A stretch of DNA of 64,000 bases from Gymnogyps californianus (lineage: Eukaryota > Chordata > Aves > Accipitriformes > Cathartidae). The position numbers and the translations under genes were made by a program. Below, one piece after another: positions 1 through 12,140 of the stretch. Each line of letters starts with the position of its first letter. The first letter of the stretch is position 1. Location: assembly GCF_018139145.2 (NCBI RefSeq), contig NC_059478.1, positions 2,480,001-2,544,000 on the forward strand, in the 5' to 3' direction. The notes under the pieces are model-generated. The model had not been told where the DNA came from, did not search any database, and saw nothing but the letters and a program-made list of their open reading frames with translations.

Positions 1-1344
1 CAACCTATTCAGACAGTCTCCTCTGCATTTCTGCTGTGTGCAAAATTAACCTTAATTTCTCAACCAGGGCTGTAATTTAATGTTGTTGATTACATTAAGG
101 AGCTGTCCTTCACAGTTAATGACAGATACAAATACACAGTATGGAATATACATCTCAGATAAAATATTTAAAAACTATTAAGTAGCTTTAAGTCCAGGGA
201 AACTCTTTAAAAAATAGATTTTGTTTCCAGAAAACAGTCCCTTCAGAGGACAAGTAGCTAAAGGCCACATTTTTAGCGGCATTTACCTAACTAAAGATGC
301 AGAGAGATTTTAGGGTAGGAACCTGTTAAGATTTTCCCGAGTATCTAAATTTGCATCTTTATTCATATAAGCACTTGTAGAATATTCTCCTCTGTCATGT
401 TTGAAAACGTAATTTCAACTCCTCATTCGCTCAGGCTTTCTGAAACAGGTACCCGCTGGGAAGAATGCTTGCAAAGCAGTTTAAAAGGTAGTTACATAAA
501 ATAAAATGCATAACGCTATAACAAGTACGCTGAGATTGTTATTTAATCTGAAATTACTTTTGGCATTAAAGTTTTACAAATAGTTTCAAATTTCTGTATG
601 TCTGAGATGGAAAGTGCCTTATTAAGATTTTCCTATTCATCACTATAGCAAGTGAGAGTCCCTGATCGTTGTGTTGAGCATAGTGATTAATACATTTTGG
701 TCCAACTAACGACCACTTTACACTTGTTTCAGCCTACGATCTTCCCTCCTATCTATCGGAAATTTTCATACCAGAAGCAGGGAATGCAAAAAGAGCACAG
801 GAATAATCTCACCAATGGCCATATCTACTCCAAAGTCAAATGGTCTTCTCCGGTGGGCAGCAGAAAGGGCACAAGAGGCAGGGAGTTGTGCGGAGGGCAT
901 TAAAACACATTAGATAAGGAGCAGTGCTGTCCATTTTCATCATCTTTCACTCACACTATATTCACTTCACTTGCTAAAAATTATACTCTAGAAATAACTG
1001 CAAACAGAAGTGGAGCACTGCAAGCAAACCTCTGCTTCACCTTTCTCAGTTATGCTTATTTCTCCAAGATCATGAACTTTGCAGATGACTCCTTGCTTCT
1101 AACACTACATTTAGAGCCTTCTGCTCAGCTTGCCGGAGTTCATCCTAAACGCTCTCTGAAATTCATTCTAGGTAGAGTTTTCATTAAGATGTACATGAAC
1201 TAGATGAAACTGAAAGACTGAAAACATATCTTTTTTCTGAAATAGGGCAGAGTTTGATCTTTGTACTGCAGAAGGTATCGATTTTCAGGATTAAAACATG
1301 ACTTAGAAGAGACCACATTCTTCATTTCAAAAAGTAAAGAGAGG
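1..1344. other. Unique AT-rich non-coding DNA
   Basis: No repeat, RNA gene or exon is recognisable here. The only open frame of note (697-903, 68 codons) has no family resemblance and no splice or codon support. The segment ends with the base run AGAGG at 1340-1344, which is the left target duplication of the following LTR. Confidence 0.6.
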
Positions 1345-1608
1345 TGTCCTGGTTTCGGCTGGGACAGAGTTAATTTTCTTCTTAGTAGCTGGTACAGTGC
1401 TGTGTTTTGGATTTAGTGTGAGAATGATGTTGATAACACGCTGATGGTTTAGTTGTTGCTAAGTAGCGCTTATCTTAAGCCAAGGATTTTTCAGTTTCCC
1501 ATGCTCTGCCAGCAAGCAGGTGTGCAAGAAGCTGGGAGGGAGCAGAGCCGGGGCAGCTGACCTGAACTAGCCAAAGGGGTATTCCATACCATGGAACGTC
1601 ATGCCCAG

Positions 1609-1616
1609 TATATAAA
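1609..1616 (+). promoter_or_regulatory. TATA box of LTR copy 1
   Basis: The sequence is TATATAAA, about 265 bases into the LTR. The same box in the same context occurs in the other family A copies (24825-24832, and inverted at 53542-53549). It is the expected core promoter at the U3/R boundary. Present-day activity cannot be judged from sequence. Confidence 0.7.
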
Positions 1617-1803
1617 CTGGGGGGAGCTGGCCAGGAGGGGCGGATCGCTGCTCACGCATTGGTCAGCGGGTGGTGAGCAATTGCATTGTGCATCACTGGG
1701 GTTTCCCCCCCCCCCTTTTTTTTGTTATATTCCTTTTCATTACTATTATTAGTAGTAGTATTAGTATTATTCTATTTCATTATTATTATTGTTAATTTTA
1801 TAT

Positions 1804-1831
1804 TTTACTTTAGTTGTTAAACTAAAGTAAA
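1804..1831. repeat. Perfect 12-bp hairpin inside LTR copy 1
   Basis: The arms 1804-1815 (TTTACTTTAGTT) and 1820-1831 (AACTAAAGTAAA) are exact reverse complements, with the 4-base loop GTTA between them. The related copy at 24.6-25.2 kb has only the left arm. Where copy 1 has the right arm, copy 2 has a 14-base unrelated pyrimidine-rich stretch. The right arm therefore appears to be a change specific to copy 1. Confidence 0.8.
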
Positions 1832-2401
1832 CCCACAAGTTCTGCCTTCTTTCCCGATTCTCCTCCCCATCCCACCGGGAGCAGGGGGAGGGGACGGGGA
1901 GCGAGGGAGCGGCTGTGTGGTGATTGGCTTCTGACTGGGGTTGAACCACGACAAGAGGTCTTGTTGATAAATTGAAGGGCACCTTAGTTTGGGTTTGTTT
2001 TTTATTTTAATCTACAAGTCCCTTGTCCTTCTAAAAAAGGATGTAGAACCATTTTTGCGTGTTGATAGATGTTAACAGCACCTTCATATTGCTCCATTCT
2101 TTCCAAATTAGCTAAAATTTTACTTATGCAATTAATTCACTGGCTGTAAGATGTTAATCTCATTCCCTTTCTTCTATTAAAAGCCAATGAAGAATTTTAC
2201 CTTCTTTGACTCTGAGGAGGCTGTCCTCCCATGCATCTAGCTTCTCCTCTAATCTCACTGAAGGCTTCTGCAATTGAAGTCATGCTAGCCAAGCATGACC
2301 AGCTTTATTCAGAGGAATAAAGCGATGGGAGTGGTGCAACCATCATCTTCCCACCAGCCTGCTCCAGGACAGTTACAGAGATCATCACATTGTCACCTCA
2401 T

Positions 2402-2432
2402 CGAGGTCAATGGGATTTAAGTCAATGGCCAG
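2402..2432. repeat. Possible fragment of an ancient archosaur-type repeat
   Basis: The segment contains the phrase GTCAATGGGATTTAAGTCAATGG. The motif of CAATGG preceded by AGT or GGT is typical of old palindromic repeats scattered in bird and crocodile DNA. The match is short and made from memory of the motif, so family assignment is weak. Confidence 0.3.
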
Positions 2433-5400
2433 AAGATAGCTTTATGCAGGGACATATACATTTCAAAGCGACGGCAAGCTAAGAACTGCAAAAACATGTG
2501 CTGTAGATAGGAGTCCGAGAAACAGGCAACAATCTGCAGGTAATTTGAGCCCGTGGGGAAAAATGGAGATGGTATGCAAAATTTTCACCTTGTTAGCAGC
2601 TCTTAATAGGCAAGAAAACAAATCAAAGGGTAACCTATCAAGTCTTGTAGAATGACTAGGTCTCTACACCAAATATGCAATTAATCTTAGAGGAATGCAA
2701 AGTTTGTAATAAAAAAAGATAAAATCTTGAACTTAAATAAATTATTAATGCTTATATTTAATAACAGAACTTGAAGGCAAATCTGGAACCTCACTTTGAA
2801 ACTGGACCTCATTTTGCAAATGGAAATGTTGAAGAATGATTTTTAAGTGCCTGATCTTGATCATCTTTAATACCATACATTAATTTCAGATGGGTTAATA
2901 GAGTAATTATTTTATAATTAAAATCACTGTTAGGGAGTGATAGTGAAAGATTATATAAATAACTTCATCAAATGCAATGAGAAAATAACTGAAAAAACTA
3001 GTTCGGTAGATAGTGATGCACTTCATAAACAGAATAAGGAGTTGTTTTTGCAGATTTGACTACTTCATCTGAAATAACACCTTCTGAGGAGTGGAGTACA
3101 GAGAGAAAGAGTTCAATTTAAATTTTTTTTATTTTTTTAATAGAAAGCCAACTTGTCTCAAAATCACCACATTCAATGGCAGAAATAAATGGTTGTATAA
3201 GTGAATGGGAGTCTAATTATGTACCACAGGTAGTAAATGTCATGTTATGTTTGAATGATTTTATGGATAAGAAGCTCATTTATGTGCTATTTCCAATATG
3301 ACTTTTATGACTAACACTGATAAATAAAAGAAAATATGTTCTGATTTTTAACAAAATACAGTTTCTTATCGCAGCAGCTTATCTCAGTTAAAAAAAAATC
3401 TTATATCTGTGGCCAAGGCTATGGCAAAGCTTAAAAAGCCAGTTAAGTTATATTAATTCTACTCACCATTGCATAAAAACATTCTTTAATTGCTTACCAC
3501 CACTACAATTCCTTCCCATAAAGGTAATTGGCAATAAACTTTCTATGATGATAGTAAGATTAAAAAAAAAAAAAGGGAAAAAGAAAAAAGCTCCCAATCA
3601 TTTTCCAGTTCTTTTGCAGGAGTCACCTTCCCCTAGCAGTCAACAAACTGCTATTACCATATCACAGATCACAGTGTGACATCTCCTTTTTTAATTTCCT
3701 TTTTCTTCCTATGAAGAAAGTTTTTGCCCTTCCCTTTAACTCCAAGCTAGCCTCTTAGGTTGTATAAATCAATATAGTAACATTAGCTTTGACAGAGCTA
3801 AGCCAGTTTATAACAATTGATAATATAACCCCTTGTCTGCTCACACAATTAAATATTAATTAAAAACAAGCAAACAAACAAAATATCTTGCCAACAGAGG
3901 ATTTGAAAACCTATCCAGCATCATGCTATTTCCACTGACAATCAGGACATTACAGATGAAGGTCTGGAGCTTGCAAAGAGTGAACTGTGGTAAAGGAAGA
4001 GAGTACTCGAAAATCTCTGTGCAACGCCATGCCCAAAGCTTTCAAAATATTCTCCTACTCAGAGGTGTAAGTCCTACAAGGGTGTTATCTAGAAGTATAA
4101 AGCGTGCAGCAACGTGCTGCCTTGTTATTGAAGTCACACTTCTGTCCTGATTTATACCAGTCCATGGAGGATGTGGATTTATCACATTTTATAATGGTGA
4201 TGGGCTCCCAAGCATGTAATCCATCTCTGGAGCGAAAGTCAAGACCAAGATGAATTTTACATTGCCGGTAGTTATTTCAAGATCTAGAAATTTAAGGTAT
4301 ATTTCTGTTGGGTTAAAACGTGGAGCAGAAAGGTTCTGTAAACCAGAGTGAACCAGGCCAGGCACTGATAGAGGGATAAAGTTACTCCATAATTCACCTC
4401 AAGGGCAGGTCTCAAATCAGCCTTTTAAAAGCAGAATCTCCTTAAAAGGGGAAAAATGGGGGGGGAGAGGATGCTTTTTCAAAGGACTATAAAAATCCTC
4501 TTTCCTACTGCTTGCTAACTCTACAGACCTGAGTGGCTGTCAGCCCATAACCACTGTAGGAGCTAATGAGCTTAATGGCCCAGTTAAATTAATCAAAATT
4601 ATTTGCAGTACACCACAAGAGTGGGCAATTTACAGCAGAAAGTCTTGAACACCATTGTTGTCACCAGATCAGTTATAAGCATCATAAATCCAAAGATGAT
4701 GTATGACTCCTTCCTTTTGCTGATAAAGGGAACTGCCACTGTTTTCTATATGCTCAAGGTTAAAATCAATGGTTTATCTGTTAAAATATCTGTTTGCAAG
4801 CTTCTCCGGGACAGACTCAGAGGTCATTTATTTGCCTGGCTACAAAGATAGCAGAAGGTGAACAGCCTAAGCTTGTGCCAGCCGATTTTCAATTTGAACC
4901 ATTAAGATAAAAACATGTGAAAGGTGATTTGCTAGAAGATGGGTATCTTCAGATTAAAAGTCGTAATAAGACTTGCATTTTTAGATTTTCTCTATTTCAA
5001 ATTAACTATTGTATAATCTGGATTTTTGAATATATTTCATTACTGATTAGTACAACTTATCATTAAGCATAGAGCTTCATAAGTATAGGGCTTGGGTCTA
5101 GCTTTGATAACACCCTCAGGTCAACGTTCCCGCTTGTACCCAAAAACTACTGATAAAGTTTCATCCCTAAAATAGATTTGCAGACATATCTAGGGATCAA
5201 TCATGTCTTTATTTGGGTATTGAGATAAAGAAGGACACAGATCTGGGCTATCTGAAGACGCAAATGGGGAAAGAGGTTTCTTTCCCCATAGCTTATGTTA
5301 ATGCTATGACTGCTAACATTTACCTTCTTTTCTATGTTTATTCTCAAATTCACATGCAAGTGTGGAAATCCATTTTTCATAGGTTTTATTCCTGTGATTC

Positions 5401-7018
5401 CTAGAAGATGGTAGGCACAGCTGCCTTGAATTCCAGATGGTAAAGGACATACTACTGCACTGATGGGAAGTGGAATGTCTTTCTTTTTTTCTTCTTCTTA
5501 AAAGGAGATGTCATTTCTTCCACAAAACATCTAGGATCAACAAACTCTTTCCAATGCACAACCCACAGACATTTGGCTTATTTTCCTCTGGAATTAAGGA
5601 TTCTGTTTAACCACAGTGCTGAGAAACTTCTCCCCTCTTCAATATCCATCATCTGCCAGGAAAAAAAATCTTCCCAACATTGTTAATGCACAAGTGATAG
5701 CATAGTTCAAATATCCTTCACAGATACCTTAAGGATAAGGATGTGAATAAGATGGATATCCCAGTACATATCAGAAAGCAATTAGACAAATGGAAGTTCA
5801 TTTGAATATATTCTGTATCTTCTCTAATACAATGACACTTTGAAAATGTCAAAATATAAAAATGAAATTCTGGGAGCCTAGATTGACAGAGGGTAAAGCT
5901 GAAATCTAATCCATGAGTATAAAGAACAGATAAGAAACAACTTGAATCAGTCAGCAAATAGTTAAAATTAAGAAAGCAATTGCTCTTTGTAGAGATAAGA
6001 GACTCAGAGGAATCACCATTAAACATACGTATTTTTAGTGAGCACAGATAGGAACATTTTAATTTTTTTTAAAGAAGGTAAAAAAATGTATATATGAAAT
6101 ATATGTGTCTGTCTCAGGAATTTAGGGCTGCAATGTCCCAGATTACATGTAGAAAGGAAACATGGTTCCCAGAGGAAAAGAAAAAAATTACTAAACATTA
6201 GTAAAACTCATGATAGTTCTCTGAAAGTTGTTAGCATTATTCCTATTTCTAATGCCATGATGCATATTAAATCTTGTTTATTACGATTACTTGCTTTTGC
6301 ACAATCACAGTGAGAAGATTTTGGGGGTTTTTAATACTGTTCCATGGAGTATAGAGGACACTGCAATTGCAGTACAGGTGGCACACCTACGTGCTTCAGC
6401 ATCTCAGAACGTCTGCTTCTCATCGACATCAAGATATAAAAACACTCCTTGATTTCAAACAAATTATCTATAGTCCATTGGTTTAACACTGACTTTTCTT
6501 TTGAAAGGACAGTTATGGCAAAGTAAGAGTTTCATGTGAAATTTCTAAAATAAAGAAGTTTATAAGGAGAAATGTGCAGGATGTTGCTCCTTTGAAAAAA
6601 AATCCAAGTTAAGGAGATTTGCTGACCTAAACACTCCCATTTTCTATAAACTACCCATTATTGGAAACTATTTACCAGGTTAACCAACACTTCTGGTCCC
6701 CTGGGACTTTCAGAAAGTTGGCCTGAATCTGTTCCTAGCAATGAGAACAAAGCACATTTAAGGTTACGAGGAAAGCTTTAAAAATCCTGTTTTGTACAAA
6801 TAAACTTTTCCTTTCTTGACTGTTGCTCTTATTCTGAAATTTCACAGACTACAAAGAGAAAGAGAGGATGTACAGTCCTGATGGATCAATGCAGACCTCA
6901 GCTCAAGCATCTGCACCGGCCTCAGGACTCCTCCCTCCTGCTTAATCCTGGCATCGTTGGAACTAACGAAATGTGTCCATAATATGCTTCATAAGAATAT
7001 CAGATTCTTGTGTTATGA

Positions 7019-7070
7019 GTTATATGATATGAAACATATCATATGTCTTATATATCTCATATGGTATGAG
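7019..7070. repeat. AT-rich hairpin pair
   Basis: A 10-bp perfect stem is formed by ATATGATATG (7022-7031) and CATATCATAT (7035-7044) with a 3-base AAA loop. A second, 6-bp stem lies at 7056-7061 and 7065-7070. This is simple-sequence structure, with no sign of an RNA gene. Confidence 0.7.
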
Positions 7071-9168
7071 ACAACAAAACAGTTTTCTACCAGGTTGTGG
7101 TATCCCGTGCAGACATTCACCTTTCAGTCTGGTAGTAAGCAATATTCATCCCTTCAGAGCACTTTATTATGGGAGGTTTTAAAACACCTCCTTAATCACA
7201 GCACATCTCTCAAGCCTGTCTTTTTAAAAGCTGGTGCCTCAGAGTTATTTTCCACTGTTGATTATGTATTCCGTGCAAGTAGCATATAAAGCTCTAAGCT
7301 CATCATTGTCAGTAAAAGTCTCGTGCATGTAAACAAGGACTGAACTTGCCTGTTATTTAAGAACAGAGCTCAAGCCTCTTTTTTGATCCAAGCCCATGCT
7401 GCTCTTACAATTGCTGAAGGTTAACACAAGTCTATTCTTAAAAAAAAGGTGACACAGAAAATCAAATTCTGATTGCAGCCTGGTCTCCAAATCAGCAATT
7501 TAATGTAGCTGTTTTTTGTGAATGTCCTACTCATGCCATGATACATAATAATGTCCTTGCATAATAAATAGCAGGTCATTTAAAAAGGAAAATACTAAAG
7601 TGAAAAAGAAAATTACCAAAAAAAAAAAACCAACCCCACAACCAACATGTAAAACCACTGCATTTATTCTGCTGCTACTACCTTCCTCCTTTCATTCAAG
7701 CTGTAATTCATCTGCGGTTCACATAGACCATTAAAACTTGAGATTTGCTCATAAGAAAATCATGATTAATAAACAATGCAGAAAGAACAAATCCAGCTGT
7801 ACTTGACCCCCTCTGGTAGCTCATCCATGTCAGCTGCAGACTTAAGGCAGCTGTTCCGAGGAGCAGTTTATGAGTTTCTTCCATTTCCCCTTTTTATCAC
7901 TAGATATTCAGTGAAACTGTCATCAAATTCTCGAAAGCAATTTCCACTGCTTAAGAGCACTTGAGCACTTGCTCAAACCACAGGTACAAGGAACCAAGGT
8001 TCTGTATTTAGCTACGGACTTGTTATGGCCCAGACAACTCACACCTCCGTGTCATGCAGATGTGCCTCAACTGTCTTCCAGTGGAGCACCTAAGGGTAGT
8101 TATGGCACGTCCATAGGACAAAAAGATCTTAGAGAAGTCAAAGGATACCTAGTCCTCCACAGATAATGTTCCCCAAGCTCTTTATACACATAAAATGAAG
8201 TTTCAAAACAGGCCTGTAGTGTAAGATAGTTTGAGGTGAAGATTTTGTAGAGGTCTGAAAGTGGACTATGTTCCTCCTCCTTCACCCATCAGCACCGCAG
8301 TATTAGAAGACGTGGGATGGACCAAACACAGAGGAAGCTAAATTGTAGTGTGGTCTCCTCTATCCTCGCCATTGAGGCCACATCCAGACCTGAGTTAAGA
8401 ATTATTACCCCAATTTTAAAGAGTGGAAAGTGAAAAATATTTAACACACCTGAAGACATTTCACAAGTAAGGATGGAAGAAACTAGCCCCAAATTACCCA
8501 CACAAAAACACACTGTGATAGATGCAGAAAGACATCTGCAAATTTCTGACTCTTGAAATGGCTCTAACACGTATTTCATTTAGGAGTGCTTTTTTTCACT
8601 AGCACTTGGAGATTGGATCAGGCTCTCTGAAGCTTTAAATATGGAAAGACAGACATATTCTTACTATTATTTCCAAATTCAACAACTAAGACCAGCTACA
8701 TAAAAATCTTGAATTTCAGCCATAGTGAGATTTTTCTCCTGCCTGTAAACAGTATTCCAGCAGCAGAAGTGAAAATACCCAGATGCATTATTCAGGAATA
8801 TAATAAGAAATGGTTGTTTAAATTTAAAGATTAAATTATGTTGCCTATATATGAAGCTGTATTGGGTTTGCGTGGCAAGGTTTTGGTAGTTGGGGGGCTA
8901 CAGGGGTGGCTTCTGTGAGAAGCTGCCAGAAGCTTCCCCTGTGTCCGATAGAGCCAATGCCAGCCGGCTCCAACTTGGACCCGCCGCTGGCCAAGGCCGA
9001 GCCCATCAGCGACGGTGGCAGCGCCTCTGGGATAACAGATTTAAGAAGGCGGAAAAAAACTGCACAATGGCAACTTCAGCCAGAGAGAGGAGTAAGAAGA
9101 TGTGAGAGGAACAACCCTGCAGACACCAAGGTCAGGGAAGAAGGAGGGGGAGGAGGTGCTCCAGGCCC

Positions 9169-9484
9169 GGAGCAGAGATTCCCCTGCAGCCCGTGGGGAA
9201 GACCATGGTGAGGCAGGCTGTCCCCCTGCAGCCCATGGAGGTCCACGGTGGAGCAGATCTCCACCTGCAGCCCGTGGAGGTCCACGGTGGAGCAGATATC
9301 CACCTGCAGCCCGTGGAGGACCCCACGCCGGAGCAGGGGGATGCCCGAAGGAGGCTGTGACCCTGTGGGAAGCCCACGCTGGAGCAGGTTTGCTGGCAGG
9401 ACTTGTGACCCTCCGGGGGACCCACGCTGGAGCAGTCTGCTCCTGAAGGACTGCACCCCGGGGAAGGGACCCACACTGGAGCAG
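9169..9484 (+). repeat. Minisatellite within LTR family B
   Basis: The motif GGAGCAG recurs at 9169, 9250, 9289, 9330, 9381, 9429 and 9478, with a degenerate copy (GAGGCAG) at 9210. Spacing is 39-41 bases for the first five units and about 48-51 bases for the last three. Units carry CTGCAGCCCGTGG-like phrases between the GGAGCAG motifs. The array lies wholly inside the LTR, upstream of its polyadenylation signal. Confidence 0.85.
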
Positions 9485-9708
9485 TTCGGGAAGAGTGTGA
9501 GGAGTCCTCCCCCTGAGGAGGAAGGATCGGCAGAGACAACTTGTGATGAACTGACCCAAACCCCCATTCCCGTCCCCCTGCACCACTGTGGGGGAAGGAC
9601 GTAGACAATTCGGGAGTGAAGCTGAGCCTGGGAAGAAGGGAGGGGTGGGGGGAAGGTGTTTTTAAGATTTGGTTTTATTTCTCATTATCCTACTCTGATT
9701 TGACTGGT

Positions 9709-9714
9709 AATAAA
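9709..9714 (+). promoter_or_regulatory. Polyadenylation signal of LTR family B
   Basis: AATAAA lies about 190 bases before the LTR end, in a short AT-rich patch that contrasts with the GC-rich body. It fits the R region of an LTR. Whether it is used cannot be told from sequence. Confidence 0.6.
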
Positions 9715-10687
9715 TTAAACTAATTTCCCCAAGTCAAGTCTGGTTTGCCCGTGATGGTAATTGGTGAGTGATCTCCCTGTCCTTATCTCGACCCAGGAGC
9801 CTTTGTTATATTTTCTCTCCCCTGTCCAGCTGAGGAGGGGGAGTGATAGAGCGGCTTTGGTGGGCAACTGGCATCCAGCCAGGGTCAACCCACCACAGAA
9901 GCAAAGCAAGCTACTTATTTATACAGCATGTGTCTAAACTGACATTTTCAAAACTATTTTCTAGAACAAAGATGCCTTGTGATACACAAATTATAAATTG
10001 AATCCAAGATAAAGCAGTATTATTGTATTAATAAACATTTTACAATTTCCATAGCTGTTCTTGGCATCTTACAGCTATCTCAAACCTGTAAGTACTTAAG
10101 TATTGCAACACTGATGAAATGGCTTTCCAGCTAATATATTCACAATGTAGGTGGCTGTAGAATTTAAAAGAAAAAAAAAAGTCACCTACATCTTTTCAAC
10201 ATTAATCCATGACTGAGCTGATGAGAAATTATTTGGTCGTCAAGGTTAAAGTAGATGTGTTCAACTGAACTGAAAGCAGACTTCCCACTGTAGTATTAAT
10301 TATAGCAGGCATGTGAACAGCCAATTAAAAACCAGGATTTTTTATGTCTTTGTTTTAAAATATCCTCATGCCATAATTAGGAGTCTACTCTGCAACTGTA
10401 GGAGCAGAGACATTGCTTTGTCCCAGTAGAGCTACTGACAGTTGCTTTACCAGATTCTTTCTTGCTGGCAAATAGGCCAGAAGGAAAAGTATTTTTAAAT
10501 TAAAATACCTGGTGAGGGAATGGAAAGAAAGAAAAATGTGATTTTGTTTGCTGCGTGATTACTCAGAGCCAAGGAAGCTGACAAACCTCACACAAAGTTT
10601 AAGCGCCTTAGTGGTTGCCATTACCTATGCGAACTGAAACCTAGCTCGATAGCCAGTTTCCCACAGCGGTAGCTCATCTTAGAATTA

Positions 10688-10785
10688 AGGGCAAATTTAA
10701 GTACTTCTCTGAATATGAACATACTTAAGTATATCCTTAGACGTCAGACACATGCTTAAGTGATTGACTAGATTGTGGCCTAAAG
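10688..10785. repeat. Ancient archosaur-type repeat fragment
   Basis: Repeated phrases of the type ACTTAAGTAT and ACATGCTTAAGTGATT, followed by a GTGGCC end, resemble an old repeat whose units read roughly CATGCTTAAGTGCTTT followed by GGGCC. Similar phrases occur at 12101-12140 and 22296-22345 in this window. The recurrence within the window is visible directly. The age and family are inference. Confidence 0.4.
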
Positions 10786-12100
10786 AAGGGAGGACTCCAA
10801 AAAACGTGAATGATCCAATAAAAGCACCAAAATTGCAGTGAAACCGTTCATCATATGATACATGAACTTGGATATTCTTAAAAGATCTGTTACAAATTAT
10901 GGTCTACTTCTTCCATATTATGCAGTAAGTAGCTGTCAGAAACACTCACGCTATTTCGCCGACTTCAAGGGAGCTGTATCATTGCACACGACAGCAGAAG
11001 TTGCCCTGTAGGCAATTGCAAACAATTTCAGGCAGATACCTGCCCTCAACCCTGATCCTCTCTCCATCAGTGGAAACTTTTCGTACTAATATCCTGGGGC
11101 ACGGAGATGATCTTTTTGTTCTCTCTTTGTTCAGTGACAAGCACGATGCTCTGTGATTTGTGATTCCAGAGGGACCCAAATGCTCCATTTCCCTACAAAA
11201 CCACATAAATTTTCTCAAGAAATCTGAGACCTTCTAGCTCTTAGATCAGTTTATTACCCCCTCATACAGAAGACATTAAAAATCTAACATTTTAAATTGC
11301 AACCTAATTAAAATGATACATATTTCAAGACTGTGATATTTTGTGAAAACCACTTATATTGTAAAACATCATGTAAGAAAGTTTCTTTATGGATGTCGAT
11401 GGCTATTTTAATAAAGCATGTAATTTAATGAAGCATTTACTCTCTTTTTCATGAAAGAGTAACTGAAATGTTAATTCAAATTGGATTGGACAGATACAAA
11501 ACCTGACTAATTAGATGTAAACAAAAGACGATGAGGAGTAGTATGCCAAGTTGACATCTTCTGCAGTAACAAGGGAATTGTGGTTATCATTCCTATTCTT
11601 TAGTATTTTCCTAAATGATCAGGAAGAGTGAGAAATAATCATATCAAGAAAACTGGCAAATTATTCTGTATTGGGAGACATGGTTAACACTAGAAAGGCA
11701 AACAGAGGGGAAAAATGGGCAGGGGAAAAAAAAAAAAGACCTAATTTGGACACATCTGTGGTCGTGACAACATCTTAGCTAATACAGATGGTGAAAAATA
11801 ATCCAAAGCATATATGCTTTGAATAAAGGAGAAACTAGGGAAGAAACAATGAGCTGGCAGTGACGGAGACCCAATTAGAGATAGCTGGAAAAACACAGCT
11901 GGACATATATATGTATAAAATGGCATGTCCACGTAGGAACCGCGCTCCTGCTCAGTAAAGGAATTACTCCTTCAGGAATACTTTTCTCCAAGAAGTCTTC
12001 TGGAGTCAATGTCCAGGAGCAGTCTGGAGGAACTGTAGTCAACGAGAAAATGGGAGCACATGGAAGATGGGTCAGATGAAATGTTTGCATGGGTAAAGGT

Positions 12101-12140
12101 AATCATACGCTTAAGTGCCTTGTTAAAAGGGGCCTCAAGG
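12101..12140. repeat. Ancient archosaur-type repeat fragment
   Basis: The phrase TACGCTTAAGTGCCTTGTTA followed by a GGGGCC patch shares its order with the fragments at 10688-10785 and 22296-22345. It is short and degenerate. Confidence 0.35.

Larger units (their letters stand above)
1345..1953 (+). mobile_element. Solo ERV LTR, family A, copy 1
   Basis: The element begins TGTCCTGG and ends CACGACA, the usual TG...CA LTR termini. It is flanked by a perfect 5-bp duplication, AGAGG at 1340-1344 and again at 1954-1958, so the LTR boundaries are exact. It shares most of its length with copies at 24564-25197 and, inverted, 53228-53821. A TATA box lies at 1609-1616, and a C-run, a T-run and an (ATT)-rich tract lie downstream at about 1703-1800. 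No internal viral sequence is attached, so this is a solo LTR left by recombination between the two LTRs. The 5-bp duplication is common for ERVL-like elements but is not decisive. The strand is set by the TATA box and by the orientation of the primer-site-linked copy at 53 kb. Confidence 0.93.
1954..8857. other. Unique AT-rich non-coding DNA
   Basis: No gene or recent mobile element is recognisable. It holds the right copy of the LTR target duplication (1954-1958), a faint ancient repeat near 2402-2432, A/T homopolymers (for example 3561-3573 and 7619-7630) and a small AT hairpin cluster at 7019-7070. Short open frames (such as 5718-6026 minus and 6957-7289 plus) show no recognisable domain and look like chance openings. 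Confidence 0.6.
8858..9897 (+). mobile_element. Solo ERV LTR, family B, 1,040 bp
   Basis: The element starts TGTATTGGGTTTGCG and ends AACCCACCACA, and is flanked by the perfect 5-bp duplication GAAGC at 8853-8857 and 9898-9902. The boundaries are therefore exact. It is much more GC-rich than its surroundings. It contains a degenerate minisatellite (9169-9484), a purine-rich stretch, and an AATAAA polyadenylation signal at 9709-9714 followed by U5-like sequence. No internal viral sequence is attached, so this is a solo LTR. The family is a large LTR type seen widely in bird genomes. I assign it as ERVL-like from the 5-bp duplication only. Several overlapping open frames of 100-180 codons on both strands fall inside it and are by-products of the GC-rich repeat. 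Confidence 0.93.

Noticed and set aside
9169..9484. Regularly spaced repeat considered as a CRISPR array
   Set aside because: Units are direct, degenerate and contiguous within an LTR of a vertebrate genome, with no repeat-spacer structure.
9041..9608. Overlapping frames of 114-181 codons on both strands
   Set aside because: They lie wholly inside the GC-rich LTR and its minisatellite. No frame shows a conserved domain.
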